Source: Acidobacteriaceae bacterium
GTDB taxonomy: Bacteria > Acidobacteriota > Terriglobia > Terriglobales > Acidobacteriaceae
Direction of reading: 5' to 3'
Assembly: GCA_003138515.1 (NCBI GenBank)
Contig: PLGG01000065.1
Location: 27,116 to 91,115, forward strand
DNA: 64,000 nucleotides
Part shown: piece by piece, positions 55,916 to 64,000 of the stretch
Layout of the letters: each line of letters starts with the position of its first letter
How positions within the stretch are numbered: the stretch's first letter is position 1
Notes under the pieces: model-generated
Told to the model about the DNA's origin: nothing
The model's input: the letters and a program-made list of their open reading frames with translations, nothing else
The model's database searches: none
Position numbers and translations under genes: made by a program

Positions 55916-56722
55916 TCACGTCGGCGTCGCTGCCACCGTCACCGGCTGCGCCGCCAGCGCCGGACGCAGCAGCTCCGCCGGCCACACATACACCGCCAGC
56001 CGCCGCGAGTAGTGCAGCACCGGCTCTTTGTCCGGCAGCTCAAGGCCCACCGCCGCCGCCAGATCGTTGCGCTCAATCTCCGCCTCTGCTTCTTCCAGCG
56101 GCCACGAAACGTGGTGCAGATTCGCCCTGATCGGTTCTCCTGCGCGGTTAGTGCTGTAGACGCACGGCCGCTCCGTAAAGAAATATTCGAATGAGCCTAC
56201 CCGCATCTCTGCAGTCTGCCGCGTCGGCCCCAGTCCGCGGTATCGCGCATTAAAGATCACCGGCTTGGGCGAGAATCGCCGCCGGCTGTAGAACGCGAAC
56301 TCCCGCTCGGAGCGCGGCTCCAGGTGCATCTCCGCCAGCCGGTACGGCAAGTGGTACATCATGTGCGCCACCGCCACCGCCAGCAGGTTGCTTGAATCCA
56401 CGCTGAAGCAGTAGAACCCCGGCGTCCCCGTGTCCCGGTCCCGCACGTATGTCCGCAAATTCAAGTCAGGAAAGCTGCGCAGCCCCGGTATCGCAGGCAC
56501 GCCGCGGATTTTGATGCGGTCCAGCCAGAACGGCACCGCTCCCAGCCACGCCGACCCCTGGATCGTGTCGGCTTCCAGCCAATCCGGCAGCAGCGCCTGC
56601 ATCATCGCAGTCGCAATCGGCCAATGCGCAAACAGCAGATCGTTCCAGCGCTGGGTCATCGCCCAGCGCCCTGCTGGCAACGGCCGCGGTCTGTGCGACG
56701 TCCGCACCAAATACTCCCGCAT
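55916..56722 (-). CDS. DUF2071 (YqjF-like) protein
   Basis: 268 aa. RWNDLLFAHWPIATAMMQALLP, then IKIRGVPAIPGLRSFPDLNLRTYV, GFYCFSVDSSNLLAVAVA and FEYFFTERPCVYSTNRAG are the pattern of DUF2071 proteins, cytoplasmic beta-rich proteins of unknown function. The frame stays open far upstream (to 58480), but that part is antisense to thyX and lacks family features. The ATG at 56722 gives the usual length. Divergent from thyX. Confidence 0.83.
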   Translation of the reverse strand: MREYLVRTSHRPRPLPAGRWAMTQRWNDLLFAHWPIATAMMQALLPDWLEADTIQGSAWLGAVPFWLDRIKIRGVPAIPGLRSFPDLNLRTYVRDRDTGTPGFYCFSVDSSNLLAVAVAHMMYHLPYRLAEMHLEPRSEREFAFYSRRRFSPKPVIFNARYRGLGPTRQTAEMRVGSFEYFFTERPCVYSTNRAGEPIRANLHHVSWPLEEAEAEIERNDLAAAVGLELPDKEPVLHYSRRLAVYVWPAELLRPALAAQPVTVAATPT

Positions 56723-56839
56723 GGCTGCTCCCGTGCTTCCGGGTCCGCGCTCTCTGGTCGCGCTTCCCGTTAGGGCGCCCAGTCCGCCGCTGCGCGCGGG
56801 TGCTCCCTTATGACGTATTCTGTCCGCGAGACCATCCTC

Positions 56840-58453
56840 ATGTCCAGTGAATCTTCGCTCCCTCCCTCCGCGCGTAATGAAACCGAAGTCATCGCCATCC
56901 ACGGCGCAGACCCCGAGATCCTCGCTTACGCCATGGCCAAGTACTCCCGCTCCTCCCTCTCCATGCGCGATTCCCTGGCCGAAATCAGTGCTCAGCGCGC
57001 TGAACAGTTCCTCAACACCTTCTATTTCCAATACGGCCACCGCTCCATCGCCGATCTTGCCCACATCGCCTTCGCTGTCGAGCGCCTCTCCCTCCTTGCC
57101 GCTATCGTCCTCGTTGACGAGACCCGCTGGGACGGCCAGGAGCGCTCCACCCGCTACCAGAACTTCCTTGAGTCCGGCTTCTACTACCCCGACTTCGCCG
57201 GCGACTCCGCCTCGCAGGACCTCTACGCCCGCACCATCGTCTCGCTCATGTCCGCCTACAAGCGCACCAGCACCGCCGTCGTCGATCTCCTTCGCCGCCG
57301 CGTCGCGCGCCCTGACGACCTCAAGCAGGATGCTTACGACCGCACCCTCCGCGCCCGCGCCTTCGACGTCGCCCGCTATCTGCTTCCTCTCGCCACCAAC
57401 ACCTCGCTTGGCCAAATCGTCAGCGCCCGCACTCTCGAATCCCAGGTCTCGCGCCTGCTCTCCCACCCCGCCGCTGAAATCCGCCTGCTCGGCGAAAAGC
57501 TCCGCGAAGCCGCCACCGGCCCCGCCTGGAACCTCAACGCCAAGGCCGCCCAGTCCATCGTCGACAAGCTCGCCGACATCAATGACGAAATTGCGCCCGG
57601 TCTCGCCGCCCAGGCCGCCGCGCTCTTCACGCGCGAAGTCCGCACCGCGCCCACCCTCGTCAAGTACTCCCAGCCCAGCGGCTACCTCATCCAAACCCGC
57701 GCCGATCTCGCTCGCGCCGCCGCCGAGATCCTCAAGAACGTGCCTCCAGCCGCCGCGCCGCTCGTCGATCTCGTCGAGCGCACCGAGTCTCTCGAGGTCG
57801 AACTCGCCGCCACGCTTCTCTACTCCGCATGCCACCACCCCTACCGCCAGCTCCGCGACTTCCTCTCCGGCCAGCCCGCCGCCCGCACCGTCGAAATCAT
57901 CGAACTGGGCCTGAAACACCGCGGCAAGCACGATGAAACTCTCCGCGCCTTTCACGCCGGGGCAGCCATCCGCTTTGACATTCTCATGGACATCGGCGGC
58001 TTCCGCGACTTCCACCGCCATCGCCGCTGCACGCAGATCATCCAGGACTTCACCGCCCTGCATGGCTATGAAACTCCCGGCGCCGGCGATCTGCCCGCCT
58101 CCGCCGAAAGTCGCCCCGACATCCTCGCCGAGGCCGGCGTCCTCTCCGACTACCGCGAGGCGATCGCCGCCGCCCATCGCACGGCCAGCGTCATCGCCGC
58201 GGGCCCCGTCCGCGAGGCCGCGCAATCCGCCACTTATCTCTACCCTCTCGCCACCCGCATTCGCGCCCTCTTCAAAATGGACTTCGCCGAGGCCCAGTAC
58301 ATCGCCGAGCTCCGCTCCGGCCCCGCCGGCCACTTCAGCTATCGCCGTGTCGCCTGGGAGATGTTCTTGAAGCTTCAGCGCCAGTACCCTACACTCGCCA
58401 AAAACATCCGCGTCACCGACTTCACCCAGCCCATCGACATCTTCCAGCGCTGA
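56840..58453 (+). CDS. thyX: Double-length FAD-dependent thymidylate synthase-like protein (ThyX family)
   Basis: 537 aa, about twice a normal ThyX. The N-half has QYGHRSIADLAHIAFAVE (compare GHxSxxEH) and DGQERSTRY (compare NExSxRY) but no RHR. The C-half has FRDFHRHRRCTQIIQDF, which keeps the RHR of the RHRxxS motif, and HHPYRQLRD in place of the GHxS motif. The signature is thus split between the halves, so one long chain may form one composite active site. It would methylate dUMP using methylenetetrahydrofolate and FAD. The start at 56840 is favoured; ATG at 56810 is possible. Confidence 0.82.
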   Translation: MSSESSLPPSARNETEVIAIHGADPEILAYAMAKYSRSSLSMRDSLAEISAQRAEQFLNTFYFQYGHRSIADLAHIAFAVERLSLLAAIVLVDETRWDGQERSTRYQNFLESGFYYPDFAGDSASQDLYARTIVSLMSAYKRTSTAVVDLLRRRVARPDDLKQDAYDRTLRARAFDVARYLLPLATNTSLGQIVSARTLESQVSRLLSHPAAEIRLLGEKLREAATGPAWNLNAKAAQSIVDKLADINDEIAPGLAAQAAALFTREVRTAPTLVKYSQPSGYLIQTRADLARAAAEILKNVPPAAAPLVDLVERTESLEVELAATLLYSACHHPYRQLRDFLSGQPAARTVEIIELGLKHRGKHDETLRAFHAGAAIRFDILMDIGGFRDFHRHRRCTQIIQDFTALHGYETPGAGDLPASAESRPDILAEAGVLSDYREAIAAAHRTASVIAAGPVREAAQSATYLYPLATRIRALFKMDFAEAQYIAELRSGPAGHFSYRRVAWEMFLKLQRQYPTLAKNIRVTDFTQPIDIFQR

Positions 58454-58464
58454 GCTGCCCTGTT

Positions 58465-58501
58465 CACTCCCACTGCCCACTAACCACTAATCACTAACCA
58501 C
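58465..58501. repeat. Intergenic tandem word CACTAACCACTAATCACTAACCAC
   Basis: Near-perfect heptamer copies just after the thyX stop. Related copies occur at 59990-60018 and at the window end (63984-64000). Confidence 0.7.
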
Positions 58502-58678
58502 AGCCCCGCGGCGTATACTCAGCCAGTCCGCAATTCCCCCGCGGAACCGTCACCTCGCTCGAAGACCACGCACGTTCCCCTCGCTCGCGAAGGCCTTCAC
58601 TCCAATCACGCCCGGCTGCAATGCCGGACCTTCAAATGCCGGGAGTGCTCCTTCCGGCTTGCAATACGGAGGTTTTTC

Positions 58679-59509
58679 ATGAGCCCGCAAGGAAGTTCTT
58701 TGATGATCTCGATCAAGAAATCAGTTCTCTGGTCTTCGCTCGCCGCAATGCTGCTGGCCGCGGCAGTCCTCGTCACCCCCGCGTCCGCGCAGGACGCCAA
58801 CATTCGCAGTGTCACTTTCTACACCGTCAAGCCCGACCGCATCGGCGATTTTCAGGCCGAAATCAAGGCGTACAACGCCATCCTGGCCAAGGCCGGTTCC
58901 GACCGCTATAGCACCATGTGGGTCTCGCTCACCGGCGACCATGAGTACGCCCGCGCCCAGATGTACACCAAGTGGGCCGACCTCGACGCCTCCATTGACA
59001 ACGACCCCAAGCTGAAAGATCAGGCCGCCGACCTCGCGCGAGCCAGCCTGCGCATCATCGAATGCACGTCCAGCTGGCGTCGCGACATCGAAGTCGTTAA
59101 CCCCGATCTCAGCCTGCCCGACACCGGCGTCGACATGCCCAAAATGATTCGCGTTCTCGTCACCCAGGTTCGCCCCGATAAATACCACGAGTATCTCGAC
59201 CTCCAGAAAAACGTGATCCTCCCCGCCGTCACCAAGGGAGCGCCGAAATTCTACAACTTCGCTGAGAAACGCTTCGGCGAGCCCGGCCCGGAATTCGTCT
59301 CAGTCATCGGATTCAACAATTGGGCCGACCTCGACGACACCATTGGCGCTGAAAAAGGGCTCGGCAAGGACGGCTACCAGACTCTGGTGAACCAGGTCCG
59401 CGCGCTCATCGTCCAAAGCGACTACATCATCTATCGCTACCAGCCCGACTCGAGCTATCTCCCCGCGCCCACGCCCCCACCCGCCGCTGCCCCACCGGCC
59501 GCGAAATAA
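58679..59509 (+). CDS. Secreted protein of unknown function with two similar halves
   Basis: 276 aa. GGAGG lies 6 bases before the ATG. A signal peptide (LAAMLLAAAVLVTPASAQ) is followed by two alpha/beta ferredoxin-like halves (IRSVTFYTVKPDRIGDFQAE and MIRVLVTQVRPDKYHEYLDLQ) each with a WADLD motif, which suggests a dimeric alpha+beta-barrel (Dabb/NIPSNAP-like) fold. The C-terminus is Pro/Ala-rich. The duplicated WADLDASID/WADLDDTIG supports an internal repeat. Function unknown. Confidence 0.75.
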   Translation: MSPQGSSLMISIKKSVLWSSLAAMLLAAAVLVTPASAQDANIRSVTFYTVKPDRIGDFQAEIKAYNAILAKAGSDRYSTMWVSLTGDHEYARAQMYTKWADLDASIDNDPKLKDQAADLARASLRIIECTSSWRRDIEVVNPDLSLPDTGVDMPKMIRVLVTQVRPDKYHEYLDLQKNVILPAVTKGAPKFYNFAEKRFGEPGPEFVSVIGFNNWADLDDTIGAEKGLGKDGYQTLVNQVRALIVQSDYIIYRYQPDSSYLPAPTPPPAAAPPAAK

Positions 59510-59522
59510 GCCCTGCGAAATC

Positions 59523-59867
59523 GGCGCGCAATCCTTGCGGTCGCGCGCCGCCCCCCCGCGGCGCTCGCACCTTGCGGGCTCGCGCCGAACCAATCTTCCC
59601 TACCCCGCGTCGTGTCATCCCGAGCGAAGCGCTTTTCAGCGGAGTCGAGGGACCTGCTTCTGCTTTTCGTCTTGTACCAGGGCATGAGTTTACTCATGCC
59701 GCAAGCGACACAAAATGCTTGTGGGCTTTAGCCACTGCGGGCCGCCTGCACCCCCGCAGCGCTCGCACCTTGCGGGCTCGCGCCGAACCCCCCCGCCAGC
59801 GCTCGCACCTTGCGGGCTCGCGCCGAACCCCCCGCCGGCGCTCGCACCTTGAGGTCGCCCGCCGAAC
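59523..59867. repeat. REP-like GC-rich hairpin repeats, five copies
   Basis: Copies at 59523-59550, 59558-59590, 59757-59788, 59797-59828 and 59835-59867 share the core GCGCTCGCACCTTGCGGGCT followed by CGCGCCGAAC. The ends GGCGC and GCGCC are complementary, so each can fold. Copies 3 and 4 are identical with period 40. Related copies lie at 60740-60790. Confidence 0.75.
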
Positions 59868-60100
59868 CACGCCGCAACTCACCCGGCCAACGCGGCAACG
59901 GAGGGAGCGGGGGCCTGTTCAGGTCCCCGAACCGCGAGCCTCCAAATGGACGGCTTCAGCCCCGGGCTCTTCCGTGCCCATTCCCTTTCTAATCACTAAC
60001 CACCAACCACCAACCACTGTCTCTAGTTCAAAACAGCTCAGTTTCTCGTTTCCCCACCTTGCTATGATCCTCTCGGTCAACCCCGGCTTCAACCTCGCCC

Positions 60101-60135
60101 CGAGAAACGAGAGGCGAGAAACGAGAAACGAAAAC
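60101..60135. repeat. Tandem word GAGAAACGAGA
   Basis: Three near copies of GAGAAACGAGA/GAGAAACGAAA directly upstream of the next gene. Confidence 0.6.
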
Positions 60136-60221
60136 CCAAAAACCACTCCCCGGCTACCTTCCCAATGAATGCCAACCCCCACGCAAAACGGACTTCCACG
60201 CAAACCAATTTAGGAGAGATC

Positions 60222-60662
60222 ATGCCCAAAGTTAGCTCCCTCGCACTCGCAGTTCTCGCAACTGCACTGTTTTGCTCTGCGCGCGTAGCGCCAGCCCAAA
60301 TCTCCATCAACTTCGGTGTCGAGCCTGTCTGTCCCTACGGCTACTACGACTACGCTCCCTATAACTGCTCGCCCTACGGCTACTACGGGCCCGATTGGTT
60401 CAATAACGGCGTGTTCATCGGCGCCGGGCACTGGTTCCGCGGCCCCGGCCACTTCTACGGCCATGTCGACAACCGCTATGATCCCCGCCATGGCTACAGA
60501 GGACCGGCGCCTGATCGCGGCGAAGAGCCTTTCAACCACTTCCACGGCAACGAGGCGCGCGATGGGCGAGGCCATGCAGGCCCCGGCGATCATGACGCGC
60601 ACAATGAACACGCTCTCCCCGGATATCATGGCGGCGGCGACCATGGTGGCGATCACCGCTAA
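60222..60662 (+). CDS. Small secreted Tyr/Gly/His-rich protein
   Basis: 146 aa. TTAGGAGAG precedes the ATG. A signal peptide (LALAVLATALFCSARVAPAQ) is followed by VCPYGYYDYAPYNCSPYGYYGPDWF, which I recall as a family common in Acidobacteriota, with two conserved Cys. The C-terminal third is His/Gly-rich (HAGPGDHDAHNEHALPG), possibly metal-binding. Function unknown. Confidence 0.8.
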   Translation: MPKVSSLALAVLATALFCSARVAPAQISINFGVEPVCPYGYYDYAPYNCSPYGYYGPDWFNNGVFIGAGHWFRGPGHFYGHVDNRYDPRHGYRGPAPDRGEEPFNHFHGNEARDGRGHAGPGDHDAHNEHALPGYHGGGDHGGDHR

Positions 60663-60739
60663 ACCGCAATCCCCACTCGGCTCGGCGCGCAGCGGGTGCC
60701 CCATCCTTCGCTTTTTTCTGGCGAAGGGTGGGAGGGCAC

Positions 60740-60790
60740 GCGCTCGCGCGCCGAAGCCCGGCGCTCGCGCCTTGCGGCCGCGCGCCGAAG
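60740..60790. repeat. Two further REP-like copies
   Basis: GCGCTCGCGCCTTGCGGCCG with CGCGCCGAAG, plus a partial copy before it; the same family as 59523-59867, between the small secreted protein and the restriction enzyme gene. Confidence 0.65.
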
Positions 60791-60887
60791 CCCACACGAG
60801 GCGTTCGACCAGAAGTCTCCTTTGTCACCTCGAGTCCGATGACTGCCGCGCCGTCGCGCGCCGGTCATTGTAGACTCTGTATGAGCC

Positions 60888-63740
60888 ATGAAACAATCTC
60901 TGCCCGAGTTCATACGCTGCTGGAAGGACAGCGAGTTGACCGAGCGCGCGGGAGCGCAGTCGCACTTCAACGACCTGTGCGACATCCTCAACGAGCCGCA
61001 CCCTGCTCACGCCGACCCCAAAGGCGCCGAATACACCTTCGAGAAACACGTCAACAAGACCGGCGAAGACAAAGGCTGGGCCGACGTCTGGAAACGCGGC
61101 TCTTTCGGCTGGGAATACAAAGGTCCTCATAAGGATCTAAAAGCCGCCTATCTCCAACTGCTGAAATACCGTGAGGATCTCGAAAATCCTCCACTGCTTG
61201 TAGTCTGCGATTTTCTTCACTTCGAAGTTCACACCAACTTCACCAACACCCCGCCTGTCGTCTACAAGTTCACGCTTGACGATCTGATTTTGACTACTCC
61301 CGTTCCCGGCTCCGATTTGTCGGCGCTAGATATTTTACGCGCGGTCTTTCAGCAACCCGAGAAGCTCAAGCCCGGCGCGCTTGAAGTCCGCGTAACGCAA
61401 AAGGCAGCCGAGGAGTTTACAAAGCTCAAAGACAACCTGCGAAAGCCCAACGCGGACAACGAGGCTGTCGCACGCTTTGTCATGCGGCTGCTGTTTTGCC
61501 TCTTTGCCGACAGCGTTGGCCTGCTTCCCGACAATCTCTTCCGAAAAACCATTCAGGCCGACCGCCAGGAGCCGAAGAAATTTGTCCGCAAACTCAAAAA
61601 GCTCTTTGCCGCCATGGCCGCCGGCGACAGCGAGTTCGGATTTACCGCCATTCACCACTTCAATGGCGGCCTCTTTCGCGCCGGCGACGATACCGTCTTC
61701 GACCTCACCCACGAGGATATGGGCATTCTTCGCAATGCCTCGCAACTGGACTGGGGCCGCGTGGAACCCGCTATCTTCGGTACGCTCTTCGAACGCATTC
61801 TCAATGAGGAAAAGCGTGCGCAGCTGGGCGCGCACTACACCAGCCGGGAGGACATCCTGCTCATCGTCGAGCCGGTGGTCATGGCCCCGCTCAGGCGGCG
61901 TTGGGCCCAAGTCAAGGCCGCGGCCCAGGAGATCGCCGCGGCCATTGAGACGGCCAGCAACAGCACCCGCGCCAAGCTTCGCGCGCAGTTGGAAGCGCAC
62001 CTCATGGGTTGGATGGATGAACTCGCCGCCGTTCGCATCCTCGACCCCGCCTGCGGCAGCGGAAACTTCCTTTACGTGGCTCTGAAACTTCTGCTCGATC
62101 TCTGGCGCGAGGCGCAGATCTTCTCCATCGATCACCACTTGGCCTACATCGACTGCAAAGTCGGCCCCTCGCAGCTCTACGGCATTGAGACCAACGTCTA
62201 TGCGCACGAGATGGCTTCGGTTGTGGTCTGGATTGGCTATCTGCAGTGGCGCAGAGACAATGGCATGGGCGAGCCCGAAGAGCCGATCCTTCGCGTGCTC
62301 ACAAATATCCAGCACCGCGATGCAATCATCGAACTCGACGCCCAAGGCAATCCCAGGCTAGATTCCGCGGGCGACCCCAGCGAACCGGCTTGGCCCAAGG
62401 TCGATTTCATCGTCAGCAATCCGCCCTTCCTCGGCGGAAAGTTGCTGCGGCGCAATCTGGGCGACGGCTATGTCGATAGCCTTCTTAAGCTCTACAGCGG
62501 CCGCGTTCCCGCCGAAGCCGACCTCGTCGCCTACTGGTTCGAAAAGGCCCGCGAAATGGTCGAGCTCAAGCAGGTGCGCGCCGTCGGACTGGTCGCCACA
62601 CAAGGCATCCGCGGCGGGGCTAACCGCGAGGTGCTCAAACGCGTTGCCGAAACCGGCAATATATTCATGGCCTGGAGCGACCGCGACTGGATCAACGAGG
62701 GCGCGGCAGTTCACATCTCCATCGTGGGCTTCGACGGCGGCGAAGAGCCGGGACGTACGCTCAACGGCGCGCCCGTCGAGGCGATCCACCCCGACCTCAC
62801 ATCCGGCTCCGATACAACCCTCGCCCGCCCGCTCGCGGAAAACGCAAATCTCTGCTTCATGGGCACTACGAAGGTTGGAGCCTTCGACCTCGATCCTGAC
62901 ACGGCCCGCAGAATGCTTGCCGCACCGCTCAATCCCAACGGCCGGCCGAACTCCGACGTGGTTCGCCCTTGGGTCAATGGCCTCGACATCACCCGCCGGC
63001 CGCGCGGCATGTATATCGTCGATTTCGGCGTGGACATGCCGGAGCAACAGGCCGCATTGTACGAGATGCCATTCGAATACTTACGGGAACATGTCCAGGA
63101 ATTCAGAGCAACGGCCCTGTCGGGCGATAGAACCGGCGTCGCATGGTGGAGGCTGCAGCGCCCCCGGCCCGAGATGAGAGTCGCTCTTGGCAAGCTACAT
63201 CGCTACGTCATCACCCCTCGCGTAACAAAATACCGCCTGTTCGTGTGGGCCTCACCGGAAACCGTCCCGGACTGCCAAAACTTCGCCATCGCCCGCGACG
63301 ACGATTACTTCTTTGGCGTCCTCCACTCCAGCGCACATGAGGTCTGGGCCCTGCATATGGGAACCCAACTTGAGGACAGGCCGCGCTACACGCCCACCTC
63401 GACCTTCGAGACGTTTCCGTTTCCCTGGCCGCCCGGCGCGGAGCCAAGAAACTCGCCGCTGCTCAAGGCCATCGCCGAAGCCGCGCGGGAGCTCGTCAAG
63501 CAGCGCGACAACTGGCTCAATCCGCCCAACGCCGCGCCGGAGGAACTGGCCAAACTGACACTGACCAACCTCTACAACAAGCGCACGAAGGGCAAGTGCG
63601 CTTGGCTTGAAAACGCCCACCGCAAACTGGACAAAGCGGTCTTTGCTGCCTACGGTTGGCCCTCCAGCCTCTCAAACGAGGAAATCCTCTCCCGGCTCCT
63701 CGCCCTCAATCATGAGCGCGCATCGGCCGCCTCAACTTAA
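60888..63740 (+). CDS. MmeI-like single-chain restriction-modification enzyme (type IIL)
   Basis: 950 aa. Residues 66-78 read DVWKRGSFGWEYK, a D-x9-E-x-K nuclease motif (Asp66, Glu76, Lys78) as in MmeI. After a helical linker the gamma-class N6-adenine methyltransferase has DPACGSGNFLYVALKLL (motif I, about residue 386) and VDFIVSNPPFLGG (motif IV NPPF, about 510). The C-terminal third holds the target-recognition region and a helical end (TFETFPFPWP). One protein would cut and methylate from the same recognition domain. No separate specificity or nuclease gene is nearby; the flanks are repeat-rich, so acquisition by transfer is plausible. BREX/DISARM methylases share the fold but lack this nuclease motif. 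Confidence 0.85.
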   Translation: MKQSLPEFIRCWKDSELTERAGAQSHFNDLCDILNEPHPAHADPKGAEYTFEKHVNKTGEDKGWADVWKRGSFGWEYKGPHKDLKAAYLQLLKYREDLENPPLLVVCDFLHFEVHTNFTNTPPVVYKFTLDDLILTTPVPGSDLSALDILRAVFQQPEKLKPGALEVRVTQKAAEEFTKLKDNLRKPNADNEAVARFVMRLLFCLFADSVGLLPDNLFRKTIQADRQEPKKFVRKLKKLFAAMAAGDSEFGFTAIHHFNGGLFRAGDDTVFDLTHEDMGILRNASQLDWGRVEPAIFGTLFERILNEEKRAQLGAHYTSREDILLIVEPVVMAPLRRRWAQVKAAAQEIAAAIETASNSTRAKLRAQLEAHLMGWMDELAAVRILDPACGSGNFLYVALKLLLDLWREAQIFSIDHHLAYIDCKVGPSQLYGIETNVYAHEMASVVVWIGYLQWRRDNGMGEPEEPILRVLTNIQHRDAIIELDAQGNPRLDSAGDPSEPAWPKVDFIVSNPPFLGGKLLRRNLGDGYVDSLLKLYSGRVPAEADLVAYWFEKAREMVELKQVRAVGLVATQGIRGGANREVLKRVAETGNIFMAWSDRDWINEGAAVHISIVGFDGGEEPGRTLNGAPVEAIHPDLTSGSDTTLARPLAENANLCFMGTTKVGAFDLDPDTARRMLAAPLNPNGRPNSDVVRPWVNGLDITRRPRGMYIVDFGVDMPEQQAALYEMPFEYLREHVQEFRATALSGDRTGVAWWRLQRPRPEMRVALGKLHRYVITPRVTKYRLFVWASPETVPDCQNFAIARDDDYFFGVLHSSAHEVWALHMGTQLEDRPRYTPTSTFETFPFPWPPGAEPRNSPLLKAIAEAARELVKQRDNWLNPPNAAPEELAKLTLTNLYNKRTKGKCAWLENAHRKLDKAVFAAYGWPSSLSNEEILSRLLALNHERASAAST

Positions 63741-63848
63741 ACCACCAAACCCCGCCCCAACTAGCCCCTCTTACCGCGCCGCCCCGCCGAACTTGTCAAG
63801 AGCCAGCCGCCAAAATCCAACCACCCGCCCCTCCCTAACCCATTCTCT

Positions 63849-63882
63849 TTCTGATCTCTGACCCCTGATCTCTGATCTCTCC
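63849..63882. repeat. Intergenic tandem word CTGATCTCTGACCCCTGATCTCTG
   Basis: Copies of an eight-base CTGATCTC/CTGACCCC unit, the same family as 37752-37775. Confidence 0.7.
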
Positions 63883-63925
63883 CAAGTTTGCCGATTATTT
63901 CGCGCTTTTGCCGCATACTCATTCC

Positions 63926-64000
63926 ATGATCCGCTTCTACCCAGAAACTGTGCACACCGGAACCGTTCCCTCGCTCCCCGTCTTTCTAACCACTAACCAC
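63926..64000 (+). CDS. Possible 5' end of a gene, cut by window edge
   Basis: The frame is open from an ATG at 63926 to the last base (25 codons, MIRFYPETVHTGTVPSLPVF...). CATACT (63914-63919) lies 6 bases before the ATG, like the leaderless genes. The last 17 bases are an intergenic-type tandem word, which argues against coding. Cannot be decided without downstream sequence. Confidence 0.25.
   Translation, partial: MIRFYPETVHTGTVPSLPVFLTTNH
63984..64000. repeat. Tandem word CTAACCACTAACCAC at the window edge
   Basis: Two heptamer copies, the same family as 58465-58501; may continue beyond the window. Confidence 0.55.

Larger units (their letters stand above)
59510..60221. other. Gene-free repeat-rich region
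   Basis: About 700 bases without a credible gene. It holds five GC-rich hairpin units (59523-59867), a TCATCCCGAGCGAAGCG... element (about 59612-59660), two small perfect hairpins (GGCATGAGT/ACTCATGCC near 59683; GTGGGCTTTAGCCAC near 59721), and tandem words near 59990 and 60101. The last bases carry the ribosome site TTAGGAGAG of the next gene. Confidence 0.7.

Noticed and set aside
56723..58480. N-terminal half of a long minus-strand frame reaching upstream of the DUF2071 gene
   Set aside because: It is antisense to thyX, glycine/glutamate-rich by base composition, and shows no domain; the family-like protein starts at 56722.
58000..64000. Prophage or insertion-sequence island
   Set aside because: Despite many repeats, no integrase, transposase or phage structural gene is readable in any frame.

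Overview
The window is a high-GC chromosomal segment with no phage, insertion-sequence or CRISPR signature. It most resembles an Acidobacteriota genome of the Terriglobia type. That assignment is an inference from gene content: folate-dependent TrmFO, a double-length divergent ThyX, DUF6599-like and tyrosine/glycine-rich secreted proteins, Ser/Thr kinase-TPR signalling, many secreted glycoside hydrolases, and Na+/solute symporters. No 16S rRNA gene is present to confirm it.

Layout. 1-9.5 kb: a truncated moeA, two tandem secreted TPR proteins, an acetyltransferase overlapping trmFO, two envelope proteins, a strong promoter-terminator unit that looks like a small RNA gene, a zinc-ribbon protein and tRNA-Thr(CGU). 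9.9-25.4 kb: a beta-glycan utilisation locus with GH30, ROK kinase, LamG-GH2, an operon of GH9 + SSS symporter + LacI regulator, and a divergent GH94 phosphorylase followed by a YghZ-type reductase. 25.8-31.1 kb: the most unusual part. It holds a CpaE/TadZ-like ATPase fused to five Ig-like repeats, an overlapping TonB gene, and then about 0.9 kb of non-coding DNA that folds as a regular array of GNRA-tetraloop hairpins ending in a strong terminator. 31.2-36.4 kb: hexuronate catabolism (uxuA, a KduD-like SDR, a KdgF-like cupin) with a membrane protein, a DUF4180 protein and a VOC protein. 36.5-39.3 kb: a VWA/ChlI-type AAA+ pair. 39.8-49.0 kb: two small proteins, glk and pgl, a TolC-type outer-membrane protein, a frameshifted membrane protein, two tandem EAL-HDOD paralogues and fabG. 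49.2-51.8 kb: nadA-nadB. 52.1-55.6 kb: a Ser/Thr kinase-TPR receptor with a secreted companion. 55.9-64 kb: a DUF2071 protein, a double ThyX, secreted proteins in repeat-rich DNA, and a single-polypeptide MmeI-like restriction-modification enzyme.

Expression signals fall into two classes. Many genes have Shine-Dalgarno sites. A second group (moeA, TPR protein 1, the acetyltransferase, the zinc-ribbon gene, nadA and nadB) has a TANNNT -10 box exactly 6-7 bases before the start codon, which predicts leaderless mRNAs. Intergenic DNA carries several families of short repeats: simple tandem words, GC-rich REP-like hairpins and hairpin pairs.

All calls are from reading the sequence and remembered family features. 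No database search was run.
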